From: Treponema sp. | Lineage (GTDB): Bacteria; Spirochaetota; Spirochaetia; Treponematales; Treponemataceae | Direction of reading: 5' to 3' | Length of the DNA stretch: 7,014 nt | NCBI GenBank assembly: GCA_016293645.1 | Contig: JAEDDW010000087.1 | Span: forward strand, 1-7,014 | Part shown: piece by piece, positions 6,751 to 7,014 of the stretch | Layout of the letters: every line of letters begins with the position of its first letter | Numbering within the stretch: the stretch's first letter is position 1 | The notes under the pieces: model-generated | Databases searched by the model: none | What the model saw: the letters and a program-made list of their open reading frames with translations, nothing else | What the model was told of the DNA's origin: nothing | Position numbers and translations under genes: made by a program

Positions 6751-6764
6751 GCGGGTTCTCCCCG

Positions 6765-6779
6765 ACAGGCTCAGCCTGT
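6765..6779. repeat. Short palindromic hairpin
   Basis: ACAGGCT, a single C, then AGCCTGT: a perfect 7-bp inverted repeat. The region 6747-6755 just before it forms a second small hairpin (ACCC/GGGT around C-rich sequence). No U-tract follows on the plus strand, so a terminator is not claimed. Confidence 0.4.
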
Positions 6780-6810
6780 TGGCTGCGGTGCGGATGACAT
6801 CAGCTGCCAA

Positions 6811-6837
6811 GGCCCCCTGAGCGAAGTCGAAGGGTCC
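6811..6837 (+). repeat. REP-like element, copy 1 of the tail cluster
   Basis: Arms GGCCCCCT and AGGGTCC around core GAGCGAAGTCGA. The inner CCCT/AGGG pairing is kept; one outer pair present in the other copies (A-T) is lost here. It is preceded by GCCAA as in copy 2, but the right flank differs. Confidence 0.75.
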
Positions 6838-6854
6838 TATTACTAAAAAGCCAA

Positions 6855-6881
6855 GGATCCCTGAGCGAAGTCGAAGGGTCC
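6855..6881 (+). repeat. REP-like element, copy 2 of the tail cluster
   Basis: Arms GGATCCCT and AGGGTCC around core GAGCGAAGTCGA. Fold: GGA/TCC and CCCT/AGGG with one bulged T, then GA/TC closing a GCGAAG loop, with GA bulged on the 3' side. It is followed by GCACTCAAAA, so that 6855-6891 is repeated exactly at 6978-7014. Confidence 0.8.
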
Positions 6882-6901
6882 GCACTCAAAAAAAGCAACC
6901 G

Positions 6902-6932
6902 CAGGATGCTTCGACTACGCTCAGCAATCCTG
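6902..6932 (-). repeat. REP-like element, copy 3, inverted, with different arms
   Basis: Read on the minus strand: arms CAGGATTGCT and AGCATCCTG around core GAGCGTAGTCGA. The arms pair over nine positions with one bulged T, although their sequence is unrelated to those of copies 1, 2 and 4. The core carries the GTAG variant also found at 5217-5242. Confidence 0.75.
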
Positions 6933-6942
6933 GACACGTTAT

Positions 6943-6976
6943 GCAATCCTGCCTGCCTAGCAATCCTACCTGCCAT
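6943..6976 (+). repeat. 17-nt tandem duplication
   Basis: GCAATCCTGCCTGCCTA (6943-6959) is followed at once by GCAATCCTACCTGCCAT (6960-6976), 14 of 17 identical. GCAATCCTG also forms the end of the neighbouring REP-like copy (6924-6932), so this looks like iterated arm sequence. Confidence 0.7.
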
Positions 6977-6977
6977 A

Positions 6978-7004
6978 GGATCCCTGAGCGAAGTCGAAGG
7001 GTCC
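6978..7004 (+). repeat. REP-like element, copy 4 of the tail cluster
   Basis: Identical to copy 2 over its whole length and over the following ten bases (GCACTCAAAA, to 7014). The window ends inside the shared sequence, so the true length of the duplication is not known. Confidence 0.8.
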
Positions 7005-7014
7005 GCACTCAAAA

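Larger units (their letters stand above)
6708..7014. other. Gene-free repeat-rich tail
   Basis: No credible coding region on either strand in about 300 bp. The only open frame (minus strand, roughly 6800-7012) is built from the REP-like elements themselves, giving repeated DPSTSLRDP peptides, and has no start context. The content is the T-arm fragment, small hairpins, four REP-like copies and the tandem duplication listed separately. Confidence 0.7.

Noticed and set aside
6733..6765. Second complete tRNA gene on the minus strand
   Set aside because: Only the T-arm matches; acceptor, D and anticodon arms cannot be formed.
6800..7012. 70-codon minus-strand open frame with repeated DPSTSLRDP
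   Set aside because: The repeated peptide is just the translated REP-like core; there is no ribosome binding site and no domain.
6811..7014. CRISPR array
   Set aside because: The repeats are irregularly spaced, occur in both orientations, differ in their arms, and have no uniform spacers or leader.

Overview
The window looks like a chromosomal segment of a fibre-degrading anaerobic bacterium. My best guess is a gut or rumen spirochaete of the Treponema type. This is inferred from gene content (a c-di-GMP signalling pair with a Cache sensor, a lipoprotein GH5 cellulase, a PurF-like protein with a degenerate glutaminase site, and dispersed TGAGCGAAGTCGA repeats), not from a marker gene. Bacteroidota or Fibrobacter are not excluded.

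Layout. Positions 1-1117 (minus strand, 3' end cut off by the window edge) encode a PurF-like amidophosphoribosyltransferase homologue. Its phosphoribosyltransferase half is intact, but the N-terminal glutaminase half has lost its catalytic cysteine and other active-site residues. A 139-bp divergent intergenic region (1118-1256) follows. It holds a good minus-strand promoter overlapping a perfect 16-bp palindrome, which also carries a TATAAT for the plus strand. Positions 1257-5121 (plus strand) hold a two-gene unit: a membrane sensor (Cache-like extracytoplasmic domain, HAMP-like linker, GAF/PocR-like region, degenerate histidine-kinase ATPase domain), then 25 bp later a cytoplasmic protein with a GAF-like N-terminus, a dead GGDEF domain and an apparently intact EAL c-di-GMP phosphodiesterase domain.

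Positions 5122-5319 separate this unit from a convergent gene. They hold a hairpin whose U-tract lies on the minus strand, and an inverted pair of REP-like elements. Positions 5320-6345 (minus strand) encode a GH5 endoglucanase lipoprotein; its start is corrected here to an ATG with a clear GGAG ribosome binding site. Positions 6346-6596 carry the divergent cellulase and tRNA promoters. tRNA-Gly(UCC) is at 6597-6669 and is followed by a strong intrinsic terminator. From 6708 to the end there is no gene. That tail holds an inverted copy of the tRNA T-arm, four REP-like hairpins, a 37-nt exact direct repeat and a 17-nt tandem duplication.

How the parts may work together: the sensor and EAL protein are probably cotranscribed, so an extracytoplasmic ligand may be coupled to c-di-GMP breakdown through protein contact rather than classical phosphorelay. 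The cellulase and PurF-like genes have their own promoters, and no direct link to the signalling pair is visible. The most interesting signals are the PurF-like protein with an ablated glutaminase site, the kinase-like/cyclase-like pair in which two enzyme domains are degenerate, and the REP-like family whose core is conserved while its arms differ in sequence yet stay complementary.
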